The position numbers and the translations under genes were made by a program. From the NCBI GenBank assembly GCA_963728975.1, contig CAVSMF010000001.1, positions 434,001 to 498,000 of the forward strand: a stretch of DNA of 64,000 nucleotides. The letters are read 5' to 3'. The stretch is from DATFCK01 sp963728975 (GTDB taxonomy: Bacteria > Verrucomicrobiota > Verrucomicrobiia > Chthoniobacterales > UBA10450). Under the pieces are notes generated by a model. That model saw only the letters and a program-made list of their open reading frames with translations, did no database searches and was not told the origin of the DNA. Below are positions 52,402 through 60,913 of this stretch, one piece after another. Numbering within the stretch: the first letter of the stretch is position 1; each line of letters opens with the position of its first letter.

Positions 52402-53526
52402 ATGAACTGGAGTTTTTTTCAGCGGCCCCTGCTTCACATCGCGGGCCATAATATCTCCGTTCTCGGGTTACTCGCCTTCGTAACCTGGTTCGCCGCCGGA
52501 CTGGTTGCCGCCCGAGTCCTCCAAAGCGGCGCTGTCCGCCGTTTTTTTCGGCGATTCCGGATCGAAACCAACCTGATCGCCATCGCCACGAGCATCCTGA
52601 GTCTGGCGACCCTGGTTTTCTTTACCATCACCGCCGTCAACGCCGCAGGAATTCCGCTGGCCTGGAACGTCCCTCTGCCGGCGATCAATCTCAGTCTGAT
52701 TCAGGTTTTCCTGCTGGTTGTGCTGTTGATCGTTGTTTTCTGGATCTCCTCCCGGACCAAGCGATTTCTATTCGACCAGCTCCTGGTCAATAGCGGTCTC
52801 GACCGCTCGTTGCAATACGCCATCTCCCAGATCGTCAGCAATGTCGTGCTGGTGGTCGGCATTTTTATCGTCCTGGAAAACACCGGGATCCATCTCGCCG
52901 CCCTCACCGTCTTTGCCGGCGCGGTTGGAGTTGGGGTCGGTTTCGGTCTGCAAAACATCGCCAGTAATTTCATCAGCGGTCTGGTCATCCTGGCGGAGCG
53001 ACCCATCACCCTGGGCGACCGGATTGAGGTGGCAGGCATTGCCGGTCAGGTCGAAGAAATCCGGGCCCGCAGCACCGTAGTTCGCACCAACGACAATATC
53101 AGCATGATTGTGCCGAACACGAAATTCATCGATTCGCCCGTGACCAACTGGACGTATGGCGATCCCCGGGTCCGGTTTCGCATTCCGGTAGGAGTAGTTT
53201 ATGGCAGCGATATCCCGAAGGTCTGCGAGACCCTGCTGGCAGTTGCCCGGGAAGATCCCCACACCCTGACCGATCCTGCTCCAACCGTTTTTCTGGAAAA
53301 ATTTGGAGATAACTCAATTGATTTTGAGCTGGTGGCATGGAGCAGCCAAATGAGCTATCGTCCCCGTCGTTACCGAAGCGATTTGAATTTTGCCATTGCT
53401 GAAAAGTTTCGCCAGGCCGGGATCGAGATTGCATTTCCACAACGAGACCTCCATATCCGGAGCGGCGTTCTCAAGGTGGAAAATGTTGGACCCGATGGGC
53501 CAAGGTCGGGCGCGAAGTCCGAGTAA
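52402..53526 (+). CDS. mscS: small-conductance mechanosensitive channel (MscS family)
   Basis: A 374-residue protein with three to five N-terminal helices, then the MscS pore helix and hinge (FAGAVGVGVGFGLQNIASNF) and the beta domain (VEEIRARSTVVRTNDNISMI, IVPNTKFIDSPVTNW). The C-terminal part (IEIAFPQRDLHIRS) matches the family cage. MscS opens on membrane tension to release osmolytes. ATG 52402 lies six bases from the end of a degenerate palindrome region; no Shine-Dalgarno. Confidence 0.94.
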   Translation: MNWSFFQRPLLHIAGHNISVLGLLAFVTWFAAGLVAARVLQSGAVRRFFRRFRIETNLIAIATSILSLATLVFFTITAVNAAGIPLAWNVPLPAINLSLIQVFLLVVLLIVVFWISSRTKRFLFDQLLVNSGLDRSLQYAISQIVSNVVLVVGIFIVLENTGIHLAALTVFAGAVGVGVGFGLQNIASNFISGLVILAERPITLGDRIEVAGIAGQVEEIRARSTVVRTNDNISMIVPNTKFIDSPVTNWTYGDPRVRFRIPVGVVYGSDIPKVCETLLAVAREDPHTLTDPAPTVFLEKFGDNSIDFELVAWSSQMSYRPRRYRSDLNFAIAEKFRQAGIEIAFPQRDLHIRSGVLKVENVGPDGPRSGAKSE

Positions 53527-53624
53527 GGGGGGCTGTCATTTTGCCCGCAGCGTCGCTTGAGGAAACAGATCAGCGCCGCTCTGCCAGCTCTGCTTTTGCC
53601 GGCGCCGGCACCGGTGTTTCGACC

Positions 53625-54789
53625 ATGAACCGTGGTTGGACTTTCGCCCTCAGGGATGGCGTTGCCAGGATCGTTTCCGGCGCGGAGTTGCAAACCTGCG
53701 ATGCCTGGAAGCGCGTTTTCCAGGCCAGGATTAAAGATCATCGCTACTACGAAATCGTCGAACAAACCTTATCCGGCAGCGTTCGAGCATCATTACCTGG
53801 TGTTTGAAAACGGCTCCGGGCGCATCCGCGGCATCCAGCCTTTATTCTTTGTCCGCCAAAACCTCGTCGAAGGCGTGCCGGGAAAAATCCGCGCGATCGT
53901 CGAATTCGTCCGAAAAAAATTTCCGAAGTTCCTGACCATGCGCGTTTTGATGGTAGGCTGCGCCGCGGGCGCGGGTGAATTGGGTGTATGCGACCAGGCA
54001 GACGAACGATGGGTGGCGGAAGCGTTGCATACCGTGGTGCTGGCCTATGCCCGCCGAAACAAGGCGTCGCTCATCGTCCTGAAAGATTTCCCGGCCAGCT
54101 ATCGGCTCGCCCTGAAACACTTTACCCTCCACGGCTACGCTCGCATTCCCAGCATGCCGATGACCCGGCTCTCGCTCAACTACGCCAGTTTCGAGGATTA
54201 TCTCGGGGCCCTCGGCTATATGACCCGAAAAGGTCTTCGCCGAAAATTCCGGAAGGCGGAGCGCGCGGCAAAGATCGAGATGGAGGTGGTGAACGATATC
54301 GGGCCCCATATCGATGCGATTTATCCGCTTTACCTCGAGGTCCATGAGCGATCGGCCTTAAAATTCGAAACGCTCACCCCGGAATACTTTCTTGAAATTA
54401 GCCGGCACATGCCGGAGCGGGCCCGGTTTTTCATCTGGCGCCAAGACGGGAAGATAATCGCTTTCGCCCTTTGTTTTGTGGAGGGCGACACGATTTACGA
54501 CGAGTGCATCGGGCTCGATTACAATAAGGCGCTCGATTTGCATCTTTACTTTTATACCCTGCGCGACCTGATCAGCTGGGCGATCAGCCAGGGGCTGGCG
54601 AATTATTACAGCGGCCCGCTGAACTACGATCCCAAACTCCACCTCGGTCACGAATTGGCGCCGCTCGACCTCTACGTCAGACATACCCGGCCGATCTTGA
54701 ACCCGCTTTTTCGCCGGACTTTGAAATACCTCGAACCGACACGCCACGATCCGGTGCTGCGGCGGTTTCCAAACGCGGATCAGCTTTAA
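53625..54789 (+). CDS. FemAB/GNAT-like acyltransferase (one frameshift)
   Basis: From 53625 (MNRGWTFALRDGVARIV) the frame runs to about 53775 (HRYYEIVEQTLSGS). One base is extra, and the next frame continues FEHHYLVFENGSGRIRGIQP to the stop at 54789, giving ~387 residues. GYMTRKGLRRKFRKAERAAK and ALDLHLYFYTLRDLISWAI fit FemAB/Dup482-like GNAT folds (peptidoglycan or lipid aminoacyl transfer). The acceptor is unknown. Confidence 0.65.
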
Positions 54790-54799
54790 CTGGTCCAGC

Positions 54800-54825
54800 T
54801 GTAGCAACCGGCCTGCGGCCGGTTT
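54800..54825 (+). repeat. AACCGGCC hairpin repeat, copy 3
   Basis: TGTAGCAACCGGCCTGCGGC CGGTTT; same stem as 47000 with one loop change (TGC). Confidence 0.7.
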
Positions 54826-54933
54826 CCTTTCGGGTTTTCGACAGGAAGCGCCGTTTGTTTGTGTCAAACGCCACTCGATTTATCACTCTCTCGCAAAGGC
54901 ACCGCCCGCGTATCTGTGGGGGCCGTTTTATTT

Positions 54934-55026
54934 GTCATGTCGAGCACAGTCGAGACATCTCATTATTTTGTATAACGGCTTACGACCGAAAAAGTAAGAG
55001 ATTCCTCGACATTGCTCGGAATGACA
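54934..55026. repeat. GTCAT...ATGAC palindromic repeat
   Basis: Starts GTCATGTCGAGCACAGTCGA and ends TCGACATTGCTCGGAATGAC. One of six family members. Confidence 0.7.
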
Positions 55027-55045
55027 CAAAAAAGCCTGAGACACT

Positions 55046-55076
55046 AGAAGCCATCAGGCCATCTCATAAATAGGGG
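55046..55076. repeat. solo MITE-end-like sequence
   Basis: TAGAAGCCATC followed by CCATCTCATAAATAGGG, matching the consensus end of the 9943-10217 element with a small duplication. Confidence 0.45.
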
Positions 55077-55138
55077 TAGGCCGCCGGTTCCGGCGGAGAA
55101 TTCTTTTCTCGACCCAACTTCATTGCTAACGGTAACCG

Positions 55139-55543
55139 ATGCGCCACCGACCTTCCGGGCCAGCCAGTCCCTGGTTTCAACTCGCCGTCAGCGTGCTCTG
55201 CGTCTTCGCTTCTGAACTTCTCTTGAAACGGGGCGCATCTCAAGTTGCCGACACCGGCAGTGCGCTCTCCTGGACCGGAATGAACGGCCTCGCTTCTCCC
55301 TTTGTCTGGTGGGCGATTCTCCTGATAATCGCCAGCTTCCTAAGCTGGCTTTATGTGTTGAAATATATCCCGCTCAGCGTCGCTTTTCCGTTGTCGCGCG
55401 TTGTCGATGTCCTGGTCCCGTTAGGCTGCTGGATTTTTCTGGGCGAAGTAATTTCGACGCGACGCTGGTGCGGCATCGCCCTGGTAATCATCGGCCTGGC
55501 CATCGTCGCCAAACCAATCGCGCAGCTGGAGGAACGCCTGTGA
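55139..55543 (+). CDS. EamA/SMR-type small membrane transporter subunit 1
   Basis: A 134-residue protein with four hydrophobic helices (PWFQLAVSVLCVFASELLLK; WWAILLIIASFLSWLYVLKY; SVAFPLSRVVDVLVPLGCWI; GIALVIIGLAIVAKP). The Leu-lys-Arg and PLS segments recall EamA/SMR half-transporters such as ArnE/F and EmrE partners. Its stop codon overlaps the GTG start of the next gene (GTGA), so the two are likely a heterodimer. Confidence 0.8.
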   Translation: MRHRPSGPASPWFQLAVSVLCVFASELLLKRGASQVADTGSALSWTGMNGLASPFVWWAILLIIASFLSWLYVLKYIPLSVAFPLSRVVDVLVPLGCWIFLGEVISTRRWCGIALVIIGLAIVAKPIAQLEERL

Positions 55544-55881
55544 ATTTTCTGGCGCTCGTCTGCATTCTCGTCGCCCTCTTTTGCTTCGTCGGCGGGCAGC
55601 TTCTCCTCAAGCACGCCATGCAGCCCCGGGGCCGGCACATGACAAAAGTTAGATTCGCTCTGCTTCTCAGCTCTGGGATTTGTTTGATGACGGTTTCGTT
55701 CTTCCTTACCCTCGGCCTCCTCCAGCGGTTCGATCTCAGCTATCTCTACCCGTTTCAAGGACTCAGCACGATCATCATCAGCTTGCTGGCGGCCGTGGCC
55801 CTCAAGGAAAAACTCAGCTTACGACTGACGCTGGGCGCACTGCTGATCAGCGCCGGCATCGTGCTCGTTTCGCTGAGCTGA
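55540..55881 (+). CDS. EamA/SMR-type small membrane transporter subunit 2
   Basis: A 113-residue four-helix protein starting at a GTG (VNFLALVCILVALFCFVGGQ). LLKHAMQPRGR, FFLTLGLLQRFDLSYLYPFQ and LKEKLSLRLTLGALLISAGI follow. It overlaps the upstream subunit by four bases, the classic coupling of paired SMR/EamA genes. The substrate (drug, lipid-linked sugar or amine) is not evident. Confidence 0.8.
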   Translation: MNFLALVCILVALFCFVGGQLLLKHAMQPRGRHMTKVRFALLLSSGICLMTVSFFLTLGLLQRFDLSYLYPFQGLSTIIISLLAAVALKEKLSLRLTLGALLISAGIVLVSLS

Positions 55882-55899
55882 AGAAAAATATGCTCGTCC

Positions 55900-55926
55900 G
55901 GGCGCCTCGGAGATGCGCCCCTACCT
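55900..55926. repeat. GGAGRTGCG hairpin, single copy
   Basis: GGGCGCCTCGGAGATGCGCC CCTACCT, a relative of the 31-bp tandem units at 60914. Confidence 0.5.
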
Positions 55927-55960
55927 CACCCGCGCCCCTACCTGCCCCTGGCTCAACTCA

Positions 55961-56806
55961 TTACACCTCGGTCAAGGCCGGCCAGAGTTTTTCCAGAGTT
56001 GCAAAATTAATTTTCCGGCCATCAGCCAGGCCCGGGCGGCGCAGTTTTGGGTGATCGAATTCCGAAGCGAATCGCTGTTTCCAGCGCGCGTAAACCGGAT
56101 GTGAAAACGCGCCGCAAATATCGCCTCCCACGATCGGGCAATGCTCGCGCAGTTTCGCCAAGGCCCAGGCAATATCGGCGGCCGTAAACCGGCCGTTCTC
56201 CCAATTCGTCACCGCTTCTTCGATCCGAAGACAATCCAGATCGATGGTGACATAAATATTCGCGTGACCGACGTCTTGGGCGAACTCTTCGAACCGGCTC
56301 TTCCAGTTCTCTTGCAAGATCGCGCCGCGGCGTTGCCGGTCCGTCTCCGGACGTTCGTCGGCCCAGGGATGCACTTCCAGCTTCCCGAAACGCTCCGCCC
56401 GCCGGTTACCAAATACTTGGTGCGGCCACCAGCACTCAAAATTGCCGCAACCCCAGATGCTCACCCGCTGGACGTGGGCCATCTCCAAGGCCCGATTGAT
56501 CCAGCCGCCACATCCCCATTTTGGGGGCCGCAGATCCCAGTCCGGGTGATTGTCGAAAGAAACGACCACCAAAGGTTCTCGCACCCGCCGGATCCATAAT
56601 GCGCTCAGGTGATGGAAATCGCCCGATCCATAAAGCAAAAACGGCGCGAGTTTCGCCGCCTGTTCCTGGTAAAATCGTTCGATGATGCGGCCGGGCGCTG
56701 AAAAGCGAAGCTGCGCGCCCCAGTTCCGGACCTGGAGAACCGGGATTTGAAGGGGTTCCCCTGTCCAGGCATCATCAAAGTTGAGGTGGAGAACGCCGCC
56801 GAGCAA
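55961..56806 (-). CDS. arginase/ureohydrolase-fold protein
   Basis: A 281-residue protein. VVVSFDNHPDWDLRPPKWG has the DxHxD-like metal segment, and ANIYVTIDLDCLRIEEAVTN has the second Asp cluster (IDLDCL), as in the arginase/deacetylase superfamily. Lengths and motif spacing are close to ureohydrolases, but the sequence is atypical, so it may be a divergent or non-arginase member. No arginine-related genes are adjacent. Confidence 0.65.
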   Translation of the reverse strand: MLGGVLHLNFDDAWTGEPLQIPVLQVRNWGAQLRFSAPGRIIERFYQEQAAKLAPFLLYGSGDFHHLSALWIRRVREPLVVVSFDNHPDWDLRPPKWGCGGWINRALEMAHVQRVSIWGCGNFECWWPHQVFGNRRAERFGKLEVHPWADERPETDRQRRGAILQENWKSRFEEFAQDVGHANIYVTIDLDCLRIEEAVTNWENGRFTAADIAWALAKLREHCPIVGGDICGAFSHPVYARWKQRFASEFDHPKLRRPGLADGRKINFATLEKLWPALTEV

Positions 56807-57044
56807 AGCCTTCAGATGGGTATCGCCGGACCTGCCAGGCGATGGTGAAGCGAGAGGGAACGCCCGATCGGGCGCGGTTGTCTCACAAATTTTCGGAGCT
56901 GCATCAAGCGTCTACACACTGTTTCAACAGGCGAAAAAAGCAACGCCGGGATCGGCTCGAGAGATCGAAAATCCAAGCGGCTTAGATGCACGCAATTTCC
57001 GCCCTGGCCGCGAAGGTTAGGTGAACATTCGTCGTTGAACCAGG

Positions 57045-57455
57045 ATGCAAAAACCAAAGCAAAAACAACAGGGCATCCTTTGCCGGATTCAGGACGCCTT
57101 TCACGCGTTCGCGCGCGGGGCCGCCAAGGTGGTGGGCAGTCCCTGGATATTCACCGTAGCCCTGTTGGCGATTGTGGTTTGGGGTGTAACCGGTCCCTTG
57201 TTTCAATTTTCCGACACCTGGCAGCTCATCATCAACACCGGCACGACCATCATCACATTCCTGATGGTTTTTCTGATTCAAAACACCCAGAACCGCGATT
57301 CCCAGGCCATGCATTTGAAACTGGACGAACTGATCCGCGTCCTGCGCGGAGCGCGCAATCATCTGGTCGATCTCGAGCGGATGCCGGATGACGACCTGAA
57401 GAAGCTGGAAAAAGAATTCGAAAGACTCGGGAAACGAAAATCGGCCCAGAAATAG
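57045..57455 (+). CDS. low-affinity iron permease-like protein
   Basis: A 136-residue protein with two to three membrane helices (SPWIFTVALLAIVVWGVTGP; LIINTGTTIITFLMVFLIQN) and a soluble helical tail (LKLDELIRVLRGARNHLVDL). INTGTTIITFLMVFLIQNTQ NRD is the signature of low-affinity iron permease (Fet4-like) proteins in bacteria. Iron specificity is by family name, not shown here. It converges with nth. Confidence 0.8.
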   Translation: MQKPKQKQQGILCRIQDAFHAFARGAAKVVGSPWIFTVALLAIVVWGVTGPLFQFSDTWQLIINTGTTIITFLMVFLIQNTQNRDSQAMHLKLDELIRVLRGARNHLVDLERMPDDDLKKLEKEFERLGKRKSAQK

Positions 57456-57499
57456 GGGAATCGGAATTCAAGCTCCCGGCCTGGGCATGAGGGCCGTAA

Positions 57500-57532
57500 C
57501 AGTGATAAGCGAACTGTGGAGCTTTATCACTG
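57500..57532. terminator. bidirectional terminator-like hairpin between the iron-permease-like gene and nth
   Basis: CAGTGATAAGC and GCTTTATCACTG pair over 11 bp with a one-base bulge and a 10-base loop, lying 44 bp past the permease stop and just before the convergent nth stop. Confidence 0.45.
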
Positions 57533-57540
57533 ATTACTGA

Positions 57541-58206
57541 TTACTGTTCTTTGCGAGCTTCGCCTTTCCTTAAGAATACCTTCCCGCTGGGACAGAGTCG
57601 GAAAATTTCGCACTCCGAGCAATCGGGCTTGCGGGCGAAACAGCGGCGACGCCCATGCCAGATCAACCAATGACTCCAATCGGTCCAGTGCCGTTTGGGG
57701 ACAAGCTTCATCAGATCCTGCTCGATCTTGACCGGGTCATTGTGGCGGGTTAACCGAAGCCGCTGCGAAACCCGGGTGACGTGGGTATCGACCACAATCC
57801 CTTCATTTTTTCCAAACGCGTTGCCCAGAACCACGTTTGCCGTTTTGCGTCCGATCCCGGGCAGGCCGTAGAGCGCGTCCATCGTGTCCGGCACACGTCC
57901 GCCATATTTTTGAACGATCGCCAATGCCGCGCCTTTAATGCTCTTGGCTTTGTTCCGAAAAAACCCGGTCGACTGGATCGCCTTTTCGAGGTCGGCCTGC
58001 GGCGCGTTTGCGTAATCTTTGGCGGTGCGATATTTCGCAAACAGCGCGGGTGTGACCATATTGACGCGCTTGTCGGTGCATTGCGCGGACAGAATCGTGG
58101 CCATGAGAAGCTGGAGCGGATTTTTGAAATCCAGTTCGCAGTGGGCGTCCGGATAAACCGATGAAAAAAGCGGGATAAGTGCCGCCACCCGTTCCCGGGT
58201 TGTCAT
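57541..58206 (-). CDS. nth: endonuclease III (DNA glycosylase/AP lyase)
   Basis: A 221-residue enzyme. Catalytic Lys in LSAQCTDKRVN (helix-hairpin region), GLPGIGRKTANVVLGNAF (HhH with catalytic Lys) and VDTHVTRVSQRL (Asp) are present, and a C-terminal 4Fe-4S cluster loop is visible in CFARKPDCSECEIFRLC. It removes oxidised pyrimidines. Start ATG at 58206 overlaps the stop of the upstream small membrane gene by four bases, with a GGAAGGA Shine-Dalgarno-like sequence seven bases upstream. Confidence 0.95.
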   Translation of the reverse strand: MTTRERVAALIPLFSSVYPDAHCELDFKNPLQLLMATILSAQCTDKRVNMVTPALFAKYRTAKDYANAPQADLEKAIQSTGFFRNKAKSIKGAALAIVQKYGGRVPDTMDALYGLPGIGRKTANVVLGNAFGKNEGIVVDTHVTRVSQRLRLTRHNDPVKIEQDLMKLVPKRHWTDWSHWLIWHGRRRCFARKPDCSECEIFRLCPSGKVFLRKGEARKEQ

Positions 58207-58469
58207 TGCGGATCCTTCCTTTTGCTCGACCGGGTGATGCCCTGGATCCAAAGCCGGCCCTGCTGAACCAGGCGCCGGGCCCACACGAATTCAACGGCGA
58301 GAATGCCAAGTCCGAGCAGAATGATAAGCAGGCCGGGGCCGGGCAGGAAGAGCAGCAACAGCCCGAGGAGGACCACGGTCGAACCGATAACGGCAATCAA
58401 GAGTTTGCGAATGAAGGGCAGGACCCGATCGGCTCCAATCCGTATCCAGATTTGTTCCAATCGCTTCAT
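58203..58469 (-). CDS. PGPGW-type small membrane protein
   Basis: An 88-residue protein with two hydrophobic helices (LLIAVIGSTVVLLGLLLLFL; LLIILLGLGILAVEFVWA) joined by the PGPG turn that names the family. Start at 58469 is favoured over the open frame extending upstream through a palindromic repeat. Function unknown. It overlaps nth by four bases, so the two are coupled. Confidence 0.8.
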   Translation of the reverse strand: MKRLEQIWIRIGADRVLPFIRKLLIAVIGSTVVLLGLLLLFLPGPGLLIILLGLGILAVEFVWARRLVQQGRLWIQGITRSSKRKDPQ

Positions 58470-58525
58470 GGTCAGCCAACATGCAAAGTGGTTTCCGTAA
58501 CGCAATCGGTAACGGAAAAAGAACC

Positions 58526-58581
58526 GGAGGGGCGAGCTCCCGCGAGCCCGCTCTCTCGGCGTCGCGGGAGCTCCGCCCTCC
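58526..58581. repeat. GGA palindrome, element D (intergenic)
   Basis: 56 bp, arms GGAGGGGCGAGCTCC and GGAGCTCCGCCCTCC; lies seven bases past the hflX stop. Same arms as the in-frame elements, here outside a gene. Confidence 0.8.
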
Positions 58582-58587
58582 TGGGTT

Positions 58588-59856
58588 CTAGTTGGCGAAA
58601 CGTGCGAGCTTCGCTTCCAGGTGCGGCGGAACGTGCGCAACAATCACCGCGTCGCCCTCTTCATAGCTCAATTCGAGAACATGCCCGACCCGGTGAATTT
58701 CCGCTATCAAAGCCGATTCTTTAGCCGGTATCCGAAAGCGGGAGCGCATGCGCCAGGAGCCGAGTGCCTCCTGAAGAGCTCCCACTAGTTGACCCACGCC
58801 CTCCCCGGTCCGGGCTGAGATGGCCACGCTGCCGGGTAGCCGCTCCAGATAGGCATCAGCCACTTCACGATTCGAAAGTTGGTCGATTTTGTTGAACACG
58901 ATCAGGGTCTGTTTGCCGAAGGCGTCCAGTTCCTTGACCACCAGGTCCACCGCCGCCATCTGTTCCTCGATCTTGGGGTGACTGATATCAACAACATGAA
59001 TCAACAGATCCGCTTCGCTCACTTCTTCCAGGGTCGCCTTGAACGATTCGATCAGGGTATGGGGAAGCTTTCGGAGGAAGCCGACGGTGTCGGTCAAAAG
59101 GAGCCGCTGCTTGTTAGGCAAAGTCAGACTGCGCGTGGTCGGATCGAGGGTCGCGAATAGCCGGTTCTCCGTCACCACCGCCGCACCGGTCAACAGATTG
59201 AGCAAGGTCGATTTGCCCGCATTGGTGTAGCCGACCACTGCCGCTACCGGCCATTGGTGCCGCTTTCGCCCTTGCCTTTGCACCGCCCGGGTTTTACGCA
59301 CAGCTTCGAGCTCGCGCTCCAGCCGGCCAATCCGCTCCTGAACCCGCCGCCGATCCACTTCCAGCTGAGTTTCGCCCGGTCCCCGGGTGCCGATGCCCCC
59401 GGTCTGGCGCGACAAGTGGTGCCACATCCGGGTTAGCCGCGGCAACAGATATTGCAATTGGGCCAGCTCAATCTGTAACCGGCCTTCCCTGCTCCGAGCC
59501 CGCTGTGCGAAAATATCCAGGATCAGCTGGGTGCGGTCCAGCACCTTGCGGGAAAGAAGGTTTTCCAAATTACGCCCCTGGGCCGGCGAAAGTTCGTCGT
59601 CGAAAATAATCGACGTGACCTGCCGATCCTGAATCGATTCCTTGATCGATTCCGCTTTGCCCTTTCCAATATAGTAAGGCGCGGTCGGTTTTTGCAGTTT
59701 CTGGGTAACGGTGTCGACTACCTCCGCCCCGGCTGAGCTGGCCAGCTCGCGTAATTCATCCATGGAATCGCGCAAATCCCACTTCGAAACACCTTTCTTT
59801 TCCAGCCCAATCAGAAGAGCGCGTTCCTGTATTTTTTTCGGCCGTGTTTCAATCAT
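58588..59856 (-). CDS. hflX: GTPase HflX
   Basis: A 422-residue protein with the HflX N-terminal domain (GLEKKGVSKWDLRDSMDELR), then the G1 P-loop AAVVGYTNAGKSTLLNLL, G2 TLDPTTRSLTLPN, G3 DTVGFLRKLPHTL and G4 FNKIDQL. HflX splits or rescues ribosomes under stress. Its ATG is two bases from the miaA stop, so the genes are tightly coupled on the minus strand. Confidence 0.94.
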   Translation of the reverse strand: MIETRPKKIQERALLIGLEKKGVSKWDLRDSMDELRELASSAGAEVVDTVTQKLQKPTAPYYIGKGKAESIKESIQDRQVTSIIFDDELSPAQGRNLENLLSRKVLDRTQLILDIFAQRARSREGRLQIELAQLQYLLPRLTRMWHHLSRQTGGIGTRGPGETQLEVDRRRVQERIGRLERELEAVRKTRAVQRQGRKRHQWPVAAVVGYTNAGKSTLLNLLTGAAVVTENRLFATLDPTTRSLTLPNKQRLLLTDTVGFLRKLPHTLIESFKATLEEVSEADLLIHVVDISHPKIEEQMAAVDLVVKELDAFGKQTLIVFNKIDQLSNREVADAYLERLPGSVAISARTGEGVGQLVGALQEALGSWRMRSRFRIPAKESALIAEIHRVGHVLELSYEEGDAVIVAHVPPHLEAKLARFAN

Positions 59857-59857
59857 C

Positions 59858-60815
59858 CTAAGCGCGGCGAGCGAGCGCCCGGCGCGAAATCCATTCTACT
59901 GCTTCGGCATGACTTAGAAGCGACAAGTTTAGCGGTTGAAAATTAGTTTGTCGCCGGAACCAGGTCAACTGCCTTTTAGCATATTGCCGGGTGGCCTGCT
60001 GGATTGCCTGCACGCATTGAGCGATCGACAACTTCCCCTCGAGATGCTGCCGGATCTCGGCCAACCCGATTATCCGTGACGCGGTGGCGCCGGACGCTCC
60101 GGCCCGGGCCACTTCGTCTATCACTCCCGCGGCGAACATCTCCTCCACTCGACGATTGATTCGACGGTAAAGCTCATCCCGATCCCGAAAAACGAACACC
60201 CCATCGGCTTGACAATCACCAAGCGGAGAAGGCGCCGCGGGCGCTCCGCTCTCCATTTTTTTTAACCGGGGATAACCGGATTCCCAATTTGTTCTTTGGC
60301 CCGAGAGAGGTTTCCCGGTCAGCAGACAAATTTCAATAGCTCGAACCAGGCGCCGGCGATTTTTGAGATCGATCCGCTCCGCCGTTTTCGGATCAAGGTG
60401 CATCAATCGGCGCCCCAACTCATCCAAAGTCAAGTCGTTGAGTTCTTCTCGCACTCGCGGGTCCGGCGGCGGCGCTTCAAGCAATCCGTGAGTGAGGGCC
60501 TTGAGATAAAGCCCGCTTCCTCCGACAACGATGGCCTGCTTTCCCCGTGATTGGATCTCCCGGATTGCGTGGCAGGCGATGCGGCGAAATTTTTCCGCAT
60601 TCATTTCTTCGGAAAGCGAAACCGTCCCGATCAAATGATGCGGCGCCAGGGCCATAATTTTGGCACCCGGTTTGGCGCTGAGGATTTCTAAACCCTGGTA
60701 AATTTGAAACGCGTCGGCGCCGACCACTTCGCCCTGAATTCTGCAATGCGACATCCGCGGCCAGTTCGGACTTGCCCGTGGCAGTCGGCCCGAGAATGAA
60801 AAACGCGTCGGTCAC
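59858..60815 (-). CDS. miaA: tRNA dimethylallyltransferase (one frameshift)
   Basis: Reading from 60815, MTDAFFILGPTATGKSELAA (P-loop) breaks after ~24 codons near 60747; one frame on, CRIQGEVVGADAFQIYQGLE continues and gives the rest. GGSGLYLKALTHGLLEAPPP and TRQYAKRQLTWFRRQ are standard MiaA blocks. The enzyme isopentenylates A37 of tRNAs. Between LTGKPLS and VFRDRDELYRRINRRV about 18 extra residues include MESGAPAAPSPLG, a relative of the palindrome peptide. hflX follows without a gap. Confidence 0.9.
60226..60258. repeat. reduced GGA palindrome, element E (in miaA)
   Basis: GGCGCTCCGCTCTCC and a weak left arm (AGCGGAGAAGGCGCC); encodes MESGAPAAP in frame. More diverged than elements A-D. 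Confidence 0.45.
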
Positions 60816-60913
60816 GGCGAACTGTAGGGCGTTTCGGTAAAACGCCGCAAATATCAGATGGGCCGGAGCATCTTCGGGGCGTCCGGCTGGGGTCCGGGGG
60901 GGTTCTTCGTTGC

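Noticed and set aside
58470..58643. Upstream extension of the PGPGW gene carrying the EGGAPATP peptide
   Set aside because: It overlaps the end of hflX; the family start at 58469 leaves the palindrome outside the gene.
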